Assembly: GCA_027451285.1 (NCBI GenBank)
Contig: DAIDJP010000038.1
Coordinates: 1 to 32,385 of the forward strand
Direction: 5' to 3'
Length of the DNA: 32,385 nt
Source of the DNA: Acidimicrobiaceae bacterium
GTDB lineage: Bacteria; Actinomycetota; Acidimicrobiia; Acidimicrobiales; RAAP-2
In this document: in pieces, positions 16,235 through 24,270 of the stretch
Numbering within the stretch: position 1 is the stretch's first letter
Layout of the letters: every line of letters starts with the position of its first letter
Position numbers and translations under genes: made by a program
The notes under the pieces: generated by a model
Database searches by the model: none
What the model was told of the DNA's origin: nothing
The model's input: the letters and a program-made list of their open reading frames with translations, nothing else

Positions 16235-16594
16235 TCAGCAGTTCGCGACGTTGAGTACTCGCGCGATCGCGTGGAGCGCCTCGGGCACGACGCGGTAGAA
16301 GACGTTCATGCCGCGGCGCTCCTTCGCGACGATTCCCGCGGCCTCGAGTCTCTTCAGGTGGTGGCTCACGGTCGGATCACTGAGTCCCACGGCGGGAGCG
16401 AGGTCACAGGTGCACGCCTCGGCGCTCGGCTGGTCGAGCAGCAGGGCCACGAGGCGCAGGCGTACGGGGTCGGCGAGCGCCTTCAGGCGAAGGGCCAGGT
16501 CGAGGTTGTCGGCGTCGCTCAGGGGATCGGACGAGCCGAGCGGCGTGCAGCACAGCGGCGAGGCGTCGACGAGGAGGGGTAGCGACTTGGGCAT
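16235..16594 (-). CDS. arsR: ArsR-family arsenic-responsive repressor
   Basis: A 119-residue winged-helix repressor. Residues 33-110 are the ArsR domain: LALRLKALADPVRLRLVALLL, then LSDPTVSHHLKRLEAAGIVAKERRG and a beta wing. Cys15-Cys16 in the N-terminal extension and the pair Cys61/Cys63 (ACTCDL) recall the actinobacterial CgArsR type, where two adjacent N-terminal Cys plus a Cys near residue 55 bind As(III). It is divergent from arsM across a palindrome and should release it when arsenite binds. It converges with bdhA 26 bases away. No arsB/acr3 or arsC gene is in the window. Confidence 0.92.
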   Translation of the reverse strand: MPKSLPLLVDASPLCCTPLGSSDPLSDADNLDLALRLKALADPVRLRLVALLLDQPSAEACTCDLAPAVGLSDPTVSHHLKRLEAAGIVAKERRGMNVFYRVVPEALHAIARVLNVANC

Positions 16595-16612
16595 CGTCGA
16601 CAGTCTGCCAGG

Positions 16613-16634
16613 CTATTTGACGAATATCAAATAG
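16613..16634. promoter_or_regulatory. ArsR operator and divergent promoter
   Basis: CTATTTGA and TCAAATAG form a perfect 8-bp inverted repeat with a 6-base centre (CGAATA), matching the TTTGA-N6-TCAAA core of known ArsR sites. It contains the probable -35 box for arsM (TTGACG 16617-16622, 17 bases before TAGGGT 16640-16645) and one for arsR on the other strand (TTGATA 16630-16625), so binding would block both genes. Confidence 0.8.
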
Positions 16635-16676
16635 GTCGCTAGGGTGTCACACGACGAGCGTGATCCGGGAGGGACC

Positions 16677-17483
16677 ATGGCACAGGCCACCAACGACGAG
16701 ATTCGCAGCGCGGTGCGCGAGAACTACAGCCGGATCGCCCTCAGCGACGATGACGGCTGCGCGTCGTCGTGTTGCGGCGGCGCCGGAGCGGTGTCGGTCG
16801 CCTCGATCCAGCTCGGCTACTCGATCGAGGAGGTCTCCTCCGTGCCCGAGGGCGCGGACCTCGGCCTGGGCTGTGGCAACCCGGGCGCCATCGCCGCGCT
16901 CGCGCCCGGCGAGACGGTGCTCGACCTGGGCAGCGGCGCCGGCTTCGACGCCTTCCTCGCCGCGGCCGCCGTCGGCGAGAGCGGTCGCGTGATCGGCGTC
17001 GACATGACCCCGGCCATGGTGAGCCGCTCGCGCGCCAACGCCGAGAGGAGCGGGCGGTCCAACGTGGAGTTCCGCCTCGGCGAGATCGAGCGGCTCCCGG
17101 TCGCCGACGGCGTCGTCGACGTGATCATCTCGAACTGCGTGATCAACCTCTCGCCCGACAAGCCGGCGGTCTTTCGCGAGTCGTTCCGGGTCCTGCGCGA
17201 GGGCGGGCGTCTCGCGATCTCCGACGTGGTCGCCTCGGTCGAGCTGCCCGAGGAGGTGCGCGGTGACCTCGCCCTCTACAGCGGGTGCGTCGCCGGCGCG
17301 TCGCTCGTCGGCGAGCTCGAGGAGATGATGGCCGCGGCCGGCTTCGTGGACATCCGCGTCGCGCCCAAGGACGAGAGCAAGGCCTTCATCGAGCAGTGGG
17401 CGCCCGGGCGCCAGGTCACCGACTACGTGGTCTCGGCGACGATCGAAGCGGTGAAACCGCGGGCCACGGCGCAGTCCCGCTGA
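16677..17483 (+). CDS. arsM: Arsenite S-adenosylmethionine methyltransferase
   Basis: A class I SAM methyltransferase that converts arsenite to methylated arsenicals. The 268-residue protein has a Cys-rich N-terminal stretch (Cys28, Cys32, Cys33 in ASSCCGG), Cys66 in LGLGCGNP, SAM motif VLDLGSGAGFDAFLAA near residue 82, IGVDMTPAMV, the ArsM motif ISNCVINLSPDK with Cys154, and Cys204 in YSGCVAGA. Cys66, Cys154 and Cys204 fit the three As-binding cysteines of characterised ArsM enzymes. The start ATG 16677 has GGGAGGGA upstream; an earlier in-frame start at 16644 would fall next to the -10 box. Expression is expected to be induced by arsenite through the divergent ArsR. Confidence 0.92.
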   Translation: MAQATNDEIRSAVRENYSRIALSDDDGCASSCCGGAGAVSVASIQLGYSIEEVSSVPEGADLGLGCGNPGAIAALAPGETVLDLGSGAGFDAFLAAAAVGESGRVIGVDMTPAMVSRSRANAERSGRSNVEFRLGEIERLPVADGVVDVIISNCVINLSPDKPAVFRESFRVLREGGRLAISDVVASVELPEEVRGDLALYSGCVAGASLVGELEEMMAAAGFVDIRVAPKDESKAFIEQWAPGRQVTDYVVSATIEAVKPRATAQSR

Positions 17484-17496
17484 GTATTTTTCTTTC
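17459..17496 (+). terminator. Possible terminator overlapping the arsM stop
   Basis: GCGGG 17459-17463 and CCCGC 17476-17480 can form a short GC stem around a 12-base loop, followed by TGAG and the T-rich run TATTTTTCTTT. The stem is short, but this is the best T tract near any gene end in the window. Confidence 0.4.
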
Positions 17497-17527
17497 CGCG
17501 GCGGCGGTGTTAAGCAAGGGGTAGGGG

Positions 17528-17541
17528 CAGACAGGAGTCTG
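17528..17541 (+). promoter_or_regulatory. Small hairpin presenting the ribosome binding site
   Basis: CAGAC and GTCTG form a perfect 5-bp stem with AGGA, the core of the ribosome site, as its tetraloop. It ends three bases before the start codon at 17545. It could be accidental, or tune translation of the FN3 protein. Confidence 0.35.
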
Positions 17542-17544
17542 ACT

Positions 17545-18261
17545 ATGTCCACCTCGATCTGGAGGCGTCCAGCAGTGCTCGTCACGCTGGCCATCGTCAT
17601 CATCGCTCTCATCGTCGTAGGCGTCGCGACGCGCACGGCCAAGACGGCGCCCTCGGCCCCCCAATCGGTGCACGTGGCCGCCGGCGACGCTCTCGTGACG
17701 GTCAGCTGGTCGCCGCCGGCCAAGGACGGCGGCAGCGCGGTCACCCACTACCACGCCAGCGCGAGCCCGGGCGGGCGGTCGTGCTCGGCGAGCACGACGA
17801 GCTGCACGATCACCGGTCTGACCAACGGCACCGCCTACGTGATCAAGGTCACGGCGATCAACACCGTGGGCACGAGCGTCGCGGCCACCTCGAGTTCGGT
17901 GACGCCGCGCTACGCGGCCTGCGCCAGCTTCTCCAGCCTGCCCTCGCGGGCGGTCTCGGCCGACGTGCTCGCGACTCTCACCGCCTACTACAACGCCAAG
18001 CACCTCGGGCCGATCTCGGTGGTGGGAAAGCGCGAGATGATCCTCACGGTGGCCAGCCAGACGATCGGGGTGCACCACTGCGCCAACGCCGACGGCTCGG
18101 TGGCGAGCTACACCGGCATGGTGCCGGCGAACGCGACCGCCGCGGTCGAGGTCGAGGTGCGCCACCTGGCCTATCCGGTCACGGGCGGCTCGGTCAGCTT
18201 CGTGACGCTCGCTCAGACGGCCGCTGGTTGGAAGGTCGTCAGCGAGGGGACCGGTCCGTAG
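17545..18261 (+). CDS. Membrane-anchored fibronectin type III domain protein of unknown function
   Basis: A 238-residue protein. Residues 10-28 (VLVTLAIVIIALIVVGVA) form one N-terminal membrane anchor or uncleaved signal, with the rest outside. Residues 37-120 are a fibronectin type III domain: APSAPQSVHVAAGDALVTVSW, then GGSAVTHYHASAS and LTNGTAYVIKVTAINTVGTS. The remaining 110 residues, from ACASFSSLPS to the end, do not match a family I recognise; they look like a compact alpha/beta domain and contain VVGKREMILTVASQ and a single Cys pair candidate. AGGAGT lies eight bases before ATG 17545, inside a small hairpin. The stop directly abuts the stop of the convergent dehydrogenase. A role at the cell surface is the most that can be said. 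Confidence 0.75.
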   Translation: MSTSIWRRPAVLVTLAIVIIALIVVGVATRTAKTAPSAPQSVHVAAGDALVTVSWSPPAKDGGSAVTHYHASASPGGRSCSASTTSCTITGLTNGTAYVIKVTAINTVGTSVAATSSSVTPRYAACASFSSLPSRAVSADVLATLTAYYNAKHLGPISVVGKREMILTVASQTIGVHHCANADGSVASYTGMVPANATAAVEVEVRHLAYPVTGGSVSFVTLAQTAAGWKVVSEGTGP

Positions 18262-19038
18262 TTATTTGGGTTGCATGCGGATGCCGGCGTCGATGCGCAC
18301 GGACTCGGCGTTCATGTAGCTGTTCGCCAGCAGCTCGACCGCGAGCGAGGCGAACTCGCTGGCGTGCCCGAGGCGCTTGGGGAAGAGCACACCGGCGCCG
18401 AGGCGCGCCTTGAACTCCTCGGAGGCCTCGCCGGTGCCGTAGATCGGGGTGTCGATCAGACCGGGCAGGATGCAGTTGGCCCGCACGCCGATCGCCGCGA
18501 GGTCGCGCGCGAGCGGCAGGGTCAGTCCCACGACGCCGCCCTTGGACGAGGAGTAGGCCACCTGGCCGATCTGACCGTCCTCGGCGGCGACCGAGGCGGT
18601 GTTGACGATGGCCCCGCGCAGCCCGTCGGGGTCGGGCTCGTTGTGGCTCATGGCCGTCGCCGCGATGCGACAGACGTTGAAGGTGCCGATCAGGTTGATC
18701 TCGATGACCTTGCGGTAGAGGTCGAGGTCGTGGGCGCTCGCGTACTCGCCGTCCTTGCCGATGGTGCGCGTCGCCCAGCCGATCCCGGCGCAGTTCACGA
18801 CGCTCCACAGCGGGGCCATGGCCTTGGCCGCCTCGACGGCCGCGATGACCTGCTCGGTGTTGGTCACGTCGCAGTGCACGTAGGTGCCGCCGATCTCGCT
18901 CGCCACGGCCAGGCCCTTGTCGTCCGACAGGTCAGCCACGACCACCGAGACGCCACGGGCGGCGAGGGCGCGCGCGGTCGCCTCGCCCAGTCCGGAGGCG
19001 CCCCCGGTGACGACTGCTGAGGTCTTTGACAATTCCAT
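18262..19038 (-). CDS. Type-2 3-hydroxyacyl-CoA dehydrogenase (SDR, HSD17B10-like)
   Basis: An NAD-dependent short-chain dehydrogenase of 258 residues. Motifs are [19 protein letters not shown] at the N terminus, VVNCAGIG near residue 83, [23 protein letters not shown] with active Ser, Tyr and Lys, [23 protein letters not shown], and the end [11 protein letters not shown]. The DGQIGQ segment and RIDxxIRMQP ending closely resemble mammalian HSD17B10, the 2-methyl-3-hydroxybutyryl-CoA dehydrogenase of isoleucine breakdown, so a 3-hydroxyacyl-CoA substrate is likely. The start is ATG 19038 with AAGGAGA; the frame continues 10 residues further without such a site. It lies 99 bases after the DUF2079 gene on the same strand. 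Confidence 0.87.
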   Translation of the reverse strand: MELSKTSAVVTGGASGLGEATARALAARGVSVVVADLSDDKGLAVASEIGGTYVHCDVTNTEQVIAAVEAAKAMAPLWSVVNCAGIGWATRTIGKDGEYASAHDLDLYRKVIEINLIGTFNVCRIAATAMSHNEPDPDGLRGAIVNTASVAAEDGQIGQVAYSSSKGGVVGLTLPLARDLAAIGVRANCILPGLIDTPIYGTGEASEEFKARLGAGVLFPKRLGHASEFASLAVELLANSYMNAESVRIDAGIRMQPK

Positions 19039-19117
19039 GGCTGTCTCCTTGATCGCCGTTCGCACCATCGAGTCAAGCAGAAAGAGTTCCGCCGACGCGA
19101 AACAGCGTCACTGTCCG

Positions 19118-19154
19118 AGGGCCACGTCGCGACCTCGTCACGCGGAGTGGCCCT
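19118..19154 (-). terminator. Inverted repeat at the end of the DUF2079 gene
   Basis: AGGGCCAC 19118-19125 and GTGGCCCT 19147-19154 form a perfect 8-bp stem with a 21-base loop that holds the stop codon of the minus-strand gene. There is no T tract, so it may be a factor-dependent or message-stabilising structure instead of a classical terminator. Confidence 0.35.
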
Positions 19155-20811
19155 TGCGCACCGCGAGCAGCACGCCGTCCTTGTTGGTCAGGACGCGGAA
19201 GGGTCCACCGGGACCGGTGAGGCGATCGAGCAGCTTGGTCTGGGACGTCGACACCTCGTCCATGAAGAGGATGATGACGTTCGCGTCGCGACCGAACTCG
19301 GGAGGCTGGGTGTCGTTCACGCCGTAGTAGGCGCGGATCCACGGGTTGGGCCAGGTGTAGATGTGGTCGCGATGGGCCAGGTGGGGCTGGATGCTGTAGG
19401 ACGCGGACACGGCGGCGTCGGGCGCGATGCGCGCGAGCAGCCTCGTTGCCTCGATCGTCTGCGCGCTCGGCTTCAGCGCCCAGACGCCGCTGTGAAACAC
19501 CCGTTGGTTGAGACCCGAGGGCGAGTAGATCGCGTTCGTGACGAGCGAGGAGATCGCCAGGACGAGACACGCCAGGGCGAGCAGGGGTCGCGGCCTGATG
19601 CGGCCCAGTCCCTCGACCAACGCGATGAACAGACCCGTGGCGATGTAGGTCGTGTACTGGTAGTGGATGTCGGCGGGGTACCCCTGATTGTTGGTCACGT
19701 TGAGCAGGAAGGTCGGCACCACGAGCAGCAGCGTCACGGGTGAGAGGACGAACAGGAGACCGAGCGGCAGGGCCAGCTGCTCGTAGTAGTGCACGTGACT
19801 CCACGTGAAGATCGCCCCGACGAGGTGGCTCGGGTGGCGCACGATGTTGAACAGGATGTTCCAGAAGGAGCTGCCGAACTGGGAGTACTGGTAGAGCGCC
19901 GTCGGGGTCGAGCCCGGTGTGGCGAGCGGCATGATCACCTCGAGGCAGATGACGAACCACGCGGCCGCGACCGCGACGGTCACGAGTCCCACGCGGGTTC
20001 GTCCGCGAATCGCCAGGACGACGCCGAGGGCAATGATCGCCAACGCGGCGTCCTCCTTGGTGGAGAGCACGAGGCCGACGCACAGCCAGTACGGGAGCCA
20101 CCGGCCGCGTTGGGCGAACCAGTAGGCGTAGATGATGGCGGGCATGGCCAGGTACTCCGGGTGGAAGGCCCATGACGTCATCCACTCGTTCGCCGGGTAC
20201 AGCAGCCACGCGAAGGGGACCACGAGAGCGAGGCGCGGCGAGCCCAGACGGGCGCGTGCCATGTCGTAGAGGGGGATGGCGGCCGCAGCGATCGCCACGA
20301 CCTGAACCAGGTACAGGAAGTGCGCGCCGGCGCCGAGCCAGTAGAAGGGCACCAGGAGGTAGATCACGGGGTTGACGTGATTGGCCCACATCGTGAGACC
20401 GCGCACCGTACTGAGTGCGTCGAGGTGGTGAGCGGCGAGCCAGATCTGCTGGTCAAAGAAGCCGAGGTCGTAGTCGAACGTGCCGAAATTCGACTGTTGG
20501 GACCACGTGAGAGCGCCGAAGTAGACGACGTAGAGGCCGATCAACAGCGCGAGTATGAACCGCGGTTGAATCCAGCGCAGCGCCCTCTCCGGGATCCGCA
20601 GAGCGGGCAATCGGACGCGAATCTCCATCACACGCGCCGGTTGATCGGCCGCAGTTGCCGTGAATTGCGGGGGCCCGGCGTCCGTGGTTTCGGGAACATC
20701 CGGCACGCGTGCGCCCCCATCAAGATCGACAATTCGCAGACGGTTACCGCGATTGATCGACTCTATCTCGCGTCGTTTCGCGCGCGATGAGGGTGAGTTT
20801 TCTGGTTTCAT
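19138..20811 (-). CDS. DUF2079 multi-pass membrane protein
   Basis: A 557-residue integral membrane protein with about ten hydrophobic segments after a 60-residue hydrophilic N-terminal tail. It matches the DUF2079 family by the early segment SNFGTFDYDLGFFDQQIW followed by WANHVNPVIYLLVPFYWLG and the later FHPEYLAMPAIIYAYW, plus a soluble C-terminal part of about 110 residues (TIEATRLLARIAPDAAVSASYS onwards). The family resembles GT-C glycosyltransferases in topology, with the acidic loop after helix 1 (the FDYDLG stretch) as a candidate active site, but no substrate is known. The start ATG 20811 has no clear ribosome site, and the in-frame ATG at 20628 would remove the whole hydrophilic tail. 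It is divergent from rlmN by 49 bases. Confidence 0.83.
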   Translation of the reverse strand: MKPENSPSSRAKRREIESINRGNRLRIVDLDGGARVPDVPETTDAGPPQFTATAADQPARVMEIRVRLPALRIPERALRWIQPRFILALLIGLYVVYFGALTWSQQSNFGTFDYDLGFFDQQIWLAAHHLDALSTVRGLTMWANHVNPVIYLLVPFYWLGAGAHFLYLVQVVAIAAAAIPLYDMARARLGSPRLALVVPFAWLLYPANEWMTSWAFHPEYLAMPAIIYAYWFAQRGRWLPYWLCVGLVLSTKEDAALAIIALGVVLAIRGRTRVGLVTVAVAAAWFVICLEVIMPLATPGSTPTALYQYSQFGSSFWNILFNIVRHPSHLVGAIFTWSHVHYYEQLALPLGLLFVLSPVTLLLVVPTFLLNVTNNQGYPADIHYQYTTYIATGLFIALVEGLGRIRPRPLLALACLVLAISSLVTNAIYSPSGLNQRVFHSGVWALKPSAQTIEATRLLARIAPDAAVSASYSIQPHLAHRDHIYTWPNPWIRAYYGVNDTQPPEFGRDANVIILFMDEVSTSQTKLLDRLTGPGGPFRVLTNKDGVLLAVRKGHSA

Positions 20812-20860
20812 CGGAATCGGTCGCGGCGCGATTCTCTCAGTGGAGACCTAACGTGAAGGG

Positions 20861-21931
20861 GTGACGTCCCTCTACGAGCTGACCCGCGACGAGCTGGCCG
20901 AGGCTCTGAGCGGCGAGCCGCGCTTTCGCGTCGATCAGCTCTGGCGCGGGCTCTGGCGCGAGGATCGCCGGGTCGAGGAGGTGACGACGCTGCCCAGGGG
21001 TTTACGCGAGCGGCTCGTGGCCGAACACCCCTCGTCGCTGACGGCGATCAACGAGGTGGTCAGTGATGGCGGGGCGACCACCAAGTGGGTCTTCGCCCTG
21101 CACGACGGCGCGACCATCGAGACGGTTCTGATGGCCTACGAGGATCGGGTGACCGTGTGCGTCTCCTCCCAGGCGGGATGCGCCATGGGGTGCAGCTTCT
21201 GCGCGACGGGCCAGGCGGGATTCACGCGCCAGCTGAGCGTGGGCGAGGTGATCGAACAGGTGGTGGCGGCCGCGCGTGCCGGCGCGCCGCGACGGCTCTC
21301 CAACGTGGTCTTCATGGGTATGGGCGAGCCGCTCGCCAACTACCCCGTGACGGTCGAGGTCCTGCGGCGCCTGCACGAGGAGCGCGGCATGAGCGCCCGC
21401 CACCTCACGGTCTCGACGGTCGGCGTGGCGCCGGCGATCGAGCGTCTGGCCGGCGAGGGGCTGCCCCTGACGCTGGCGGTGAGCCTGCACGCGGCCAACG
21501 ACGAGGTGCGCAACGACCTCGCGCCGATCAACCGCCGCTACGACCTCGCGAGGCTGGCGAGGGCGTGCGAGCGCTGGATCTCGGAGACCGGCCGGCGACT
21601 GAGCTTCGAGTGGGCCCTCATCGACGGGGTGAACGACACCGAGCGCGCCCTCGACGAGCTCGCCGCCTACGCGCGGCCCCTGGCGGCGCACGTCAACCTG
21701 ATCCCCCTCAACCCCACCCCGGGCTACCTGGTGCGCGGATCGACGCCCGAGCGGGTTCGCGCGTTTCGCGACGGATTGATCTCGCGCGGGGTGAACGCCA
21801 CGGTGCGCAACACTCGGGGCCGATCGATCGACGCGGCCTGCGGACAGCTCGCGAGCGTCACGCGCGGCAAGCCGGGGCTGCGCCGCGACGCTTCGACCGC
21901 GTCGGTCGCCCTGCGCTCCAAGCCTCTCTAG
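20861..21931 (+). CDS. rlmN: 23S rRNA / tRNA adenine-C2 methyltransferase RlmN
   Basis: A radical SAM enzyme that methylates C2 of A2503 in 23S rRNA and A37 in some tRNAs. The 356-residue product has the N-terminal accessory domain (residues 1-90), the cluster motif CAMGCSFC (CxxxCxxC) near residue 106, the segment FMGMGEPLANY, NLIPLNPTPG, and the end VRNTRGRSIDAACGQLA carrying the Cys that forms the protein-RNA adduct. All are RlmN features; Cfr resistance proteins differ in this end region. The start is GTG 20861; its ribosome site is unclear (a GGAGA lies some 13 bases upstream). Its stop shares the CTAG with the stop of the convergent MFS gene. Confidence 0.95.
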   Translation: MTSLYELTRDELAEALSGEPRFRVDQLWRGLWREDRRVEEVTTLPRGLRERLVAEHPSSLTAINEVVSDGGATTKWVFALHDGATIETVLMAYEDRVTVCVSSQAGCAMGCSFCATGQAGFTRQLSVGEVIEQVVAAARAGAPRRLSNVVFMGMGEPLANYPVTVEVLRRLHEERGMSARHLTVSTVGVAPAIERLAGEGLPLTLAVSLHAANDEVRNDLAPINRRYDLARLARACERWISETGRRLSFEWALIDGVNDTERALDELAAYARPLAAHVNLIPLNPTPGYLVRGSTPERVRAFRDGLISRGVNATVRNTRGRSIDAACGQLASVTRGKPGLRRDASTASVALRSKPL

Positions 21932-23151
21932 ATTGCCTCGTCGCGCCAGAACGTCGGGCGCCAGCGTGCCAGCGCGACGACGCCGAGGATGCAGGCGATA
22001 CCGCCCGAGACGATCGAGAATGACGTCGTGGTGAGCGACGCCACCGCGCCCGACTCGAGGTCGCCCAGGCGCGGACCCCCCGTCACGACGGCCATTTGGA
22101 TCGCGGACACCCGGCTGCGGAACTCGTCGGTGATCGCCAACTGCAGGATCGTGCTGCGCAGCACCGTCGAGATGACGTCCATCGCGCCGGCGAGGGCGAG
22201 GCAGGCGAGTCCCACCCACACCACGTGCACGAGGCCGAAGATCGCCATCGCGCCGCCCCAGGCAGCGACCGAGAGGACGACGAGGCGCCCGCGCCGGCGC
22301 ACGCGGGCGATCCAGCCCGTGACGAGGGCCATGACGAGCGCCCCCGCGCCGGGCGCGGCGTAGAGCAGGCCGAGCGTGCGCGGACCGGCGTGATAGATGG
22401 TGAGAGCCACCGCGGGAAAGAGCGCGCGCGGCAGACCGAAGACCATCGCGTTGAGATCGGCCAGGTAGACGGCCTGGGCCACCGCGTGGCGCTTCACGTA
22501 GCCGAATCCGTCGCGAATCGCGGCGAGCACCGCGACGCCGGTGTGCTCGGCGCTCGGCGGCAGGCTGCTCATCGCCCGCGTGGCCGCGGCCAGCACCAGG
22601 AACGTCGCCGCGTCGGCCCAGTAGCACGCGGCGAGCGACACACTGGCGAGCAGCACGCCCGCGATCGCCGGTCCGACGACGGTGGCCACGTTCATCACGA
22701 CCTGGTTGATCGAATAGGTCGCCACGAGCTCGTCGCCCTCGACGAGGCGCGGGATCGTGGCCTGTCGAATCGGGCCGGCGAAACCCGCGGCGCCGGCCGC
22801 GAGCGCGGCCAGGGCGAGCAGGAGGGGAAAGTGCGCGCGACTGGTCTGAGCGTTGAGTGCGAGCGACGCCGAGAAGACGGCGAGGACCAGCGAACTCGCC
22901 ACGAGCAGAGTGCGCCGGTTCAGCCGGTCGCCCATCGCGCCGCCCCAGAGCGAGCCCGCGATGAGAAAGGGCAGCTGGATGAGGCTCGCCAGCCCCACCC
23001 ACAGGCTCGAGTGGGTCTCCTTGTAGACCTGGTAGGGCACGGCCACCACGGTGAGGCTGCTACCCATCAGCGAAACCAGCTGGCCGCCGACCAGCAGGCG
23101 GATATTGCGGTGACGTCGCAGCGGGCCCAGGTCGACGAGGAGCCTAGACAC
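21928..23151 (-). CDS. MFS exporter of the DHA3 (EntS/MFS_3) type
   Basis: A 407-residue major facilitator protein with about twelve hydrophobic segments. LGPLRRHRNIRLLVGGQLVSLMGSSLTVVAVPYQVY at the start and GAMGDRLNRRTLLVASS in the first cytoplasmic loop are typical of the DHA3 group that includes the enterobactin exporter EntS and many drug efflux pumps. The central loop is near residue 195. No substrate can be named. The start is GTG 23151, the only start codon near the first helix; the frame stays open far upstream as a shadow of bkdA. It is divergent from bkdA by 54 bases and ends inside the CTAG shared with rlmN. Confidence 0.87.
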   Translation of the reverse strand: MSRLLVDLGPLRRHRNIRLLVGGQLVSLMGSSLTVVAVPYQVYKETHSSLWVGLASLIQLPFLIAGSLWGGAMGDRLNRRTLLVASSLVLAVFSASLALNAQTSRAHFPLLLALAALAAGAAGFAGPIRQATIPRLVEGDELVATYSINQVVMNVATVVGPAIAGVLLASVSLAACYWADAATFLVLAAATRAMSSLPPSAEHTGVAVLAAIRDGFGYVKRHAVAQAVYLADLNAMVFGLPRALFPAVALTIYHAGPRTLGLLYAAPGAGALVMALVTGWIARVRRRGRLVVLSVAAWGGAMAIFGLVHVVWVGLACLALAGAMDVISTVLRSTILQLAITDEFRSRVSAIQMAVVTGGPRLGDLESGAVASLTTTSFSIVSGGIACILGVVALARWRPTFWRDEAI

Positions 23152-23205
23152 CCCCTCATGGTACGGGGATAGTGTGGCGATGGAGTTTTCCCCAAGGGAG
23201 GGTGA

Positions 23206-24270
23206 ATGATCGGCGAGGAACTGATTCAACTCCTGACGCCCGAGGGACAGCGCATCGCCCACCCCGAGTACGAGAGCACTCTCGGCGGGGACGAGGTGTT
23301 CTCCTTCTACCGCGACATGGTGATCATCCGGCGTCTGTGCAACGAGGCGACCTCGTTGCAGCGTCAGGGCCAACTCGCGCTCTGGGCGCCCCTGCAGGGT
23401 CAAGAGGCCGCCCAGATCGGCGCGGGCCGCGCCCTGGCGCCGATGGACTTCACGTTCCCCTCGTACCGCGAGCACGGCATCGCCTGGACGCGCGGCGTAC
23501 CGCCGGCGGACATGCTGCGGATCTTTCGCGCGACCACGACCGGCGGCTGGGACCCCCAGAAGTACCGCCACTCGGTGCCCACGGTCGTCCTCGGCAACCA
23601 GGCCCTGCACGCCGTGGGATACGCCATGGGCGTCCAGCGCGACGGCGCCGAAGAGGCCGTCATGACCTTCTTCGGCGACGGCGCCTCCAGCCAGGGCGAC
23701 GTGCTCGAGTCCTTCGTGTGGGCGGCATCGTTCAACGCGCCCATCGTCTTCATCCTGCAGAACAACCAGTGGGCGATCTCCGAGCCCAGCTCGCTGCAGG
23801 CCAAGATCCCCCTCTATCACCGCGCGCACGGATTCGGCTTCCCGGGCTTTCGCGTCGACGGCAACGACGTGCTCGCGATGTACGAGGTCACCAAGCGCGC
23901 CCTTGACAACGCGCGCGCCGGCGGCGGGCCCACGCTCATTGAGGCCTACACGTACCGCATGGGCGCGCACACGACCTCGGACGACCCGACGCGCTATCGC
24001 ATCGACGCCGAGGTCGAGATGTGGAAGCACCGGGACCCGGTCGAGCGCACCAAGGCCCTGCTGGCTCGCGAGTACAAGGTGAAGAAGGCCGCCTTCGACG
24101 AGGTGGCCTCCGAGGCCGAGGAGCTCGCGCTGCAGCTGAGAGAGGACGTGCTGGCGATGGACGCACCCGATCCGATCACGATGTTCGACGACGTCTACGC
24201 CGACGCCCACCCGCTCGTCAACGAGGGCCGGCGCGAGATGATCGAGCTCGGCGTGAGTGGTCCGCGATGA
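23206..24270 (+). CDS. bkdA: Branched-chain 2-oxoacid dehydrogenase E1 component, alpha subunit
   Basis: The thiamine diphosphate-dependent alpha subunit that decarboxylates 2-oxoacids from Leu, Ile and Val. The 354-residue product has VIIRRLCNEATSLQRQGQL near residue 40, the thiamine motif GDGASSQGDVLESFVWA ending in LQNNQW around residues 160-190, and the phosphorylation-loop equivalent YRMGAHTTSDDPTRYR. The HTTSDDPTRYR stretch favours branched-chain over pyruvate complexes. GGGAGGG lies before ATG 23206, the first gene of a three-gene operon joined by ATGA overlaps. No gene for the E3 lipoamide dehydrogenase follows, so E3 must be encoded elsewhere. Confidence 0.92.
   Translation: MIGEELIQLLTPEGQRIAHPEYESTLGGDEVFSFYRDMVIIRRLCNEATSLQRQGQLALWAPLQGQEAAQIGAGRALAPMDFTFPSYREHGIAWTRGVPPADMLRIFRATTTGGWDPQKYRHSVPTVVLGNQALHAVGYAMGVQRDGAEEAVMTFFGDGASSQGDVLESFVWAASFNAPIVFILQNNQWAISEPSSLQAKIPLYHRAHGFGFPGFRVDGNDVLAMYEVTKRALDNARAGGGPTLIEAYTYRMGAHTTSDDPTRYRIDAEVEMWKHRDPVERTKALLAREYKVKKAAFDEVASEAEELALQLREDVLAMDAPDPITMFDDVYADAHPLVNEGRREMIELGVSGPR

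Noticed and set aside
20861..21931. Cfr-type resistance methyltransferase
   Set aside because: Length, N-terminal domain and the NTRGRSIDAACGQL ending match RlmN, and the housekeeping role explains the gene.
22096..23172. 358-residue plus-strand frame opposite the MFS gene
   Set aside because: Very hydrophilic Arg/Glu/His-rich product typical of the complement of membrane helices; no start signal.
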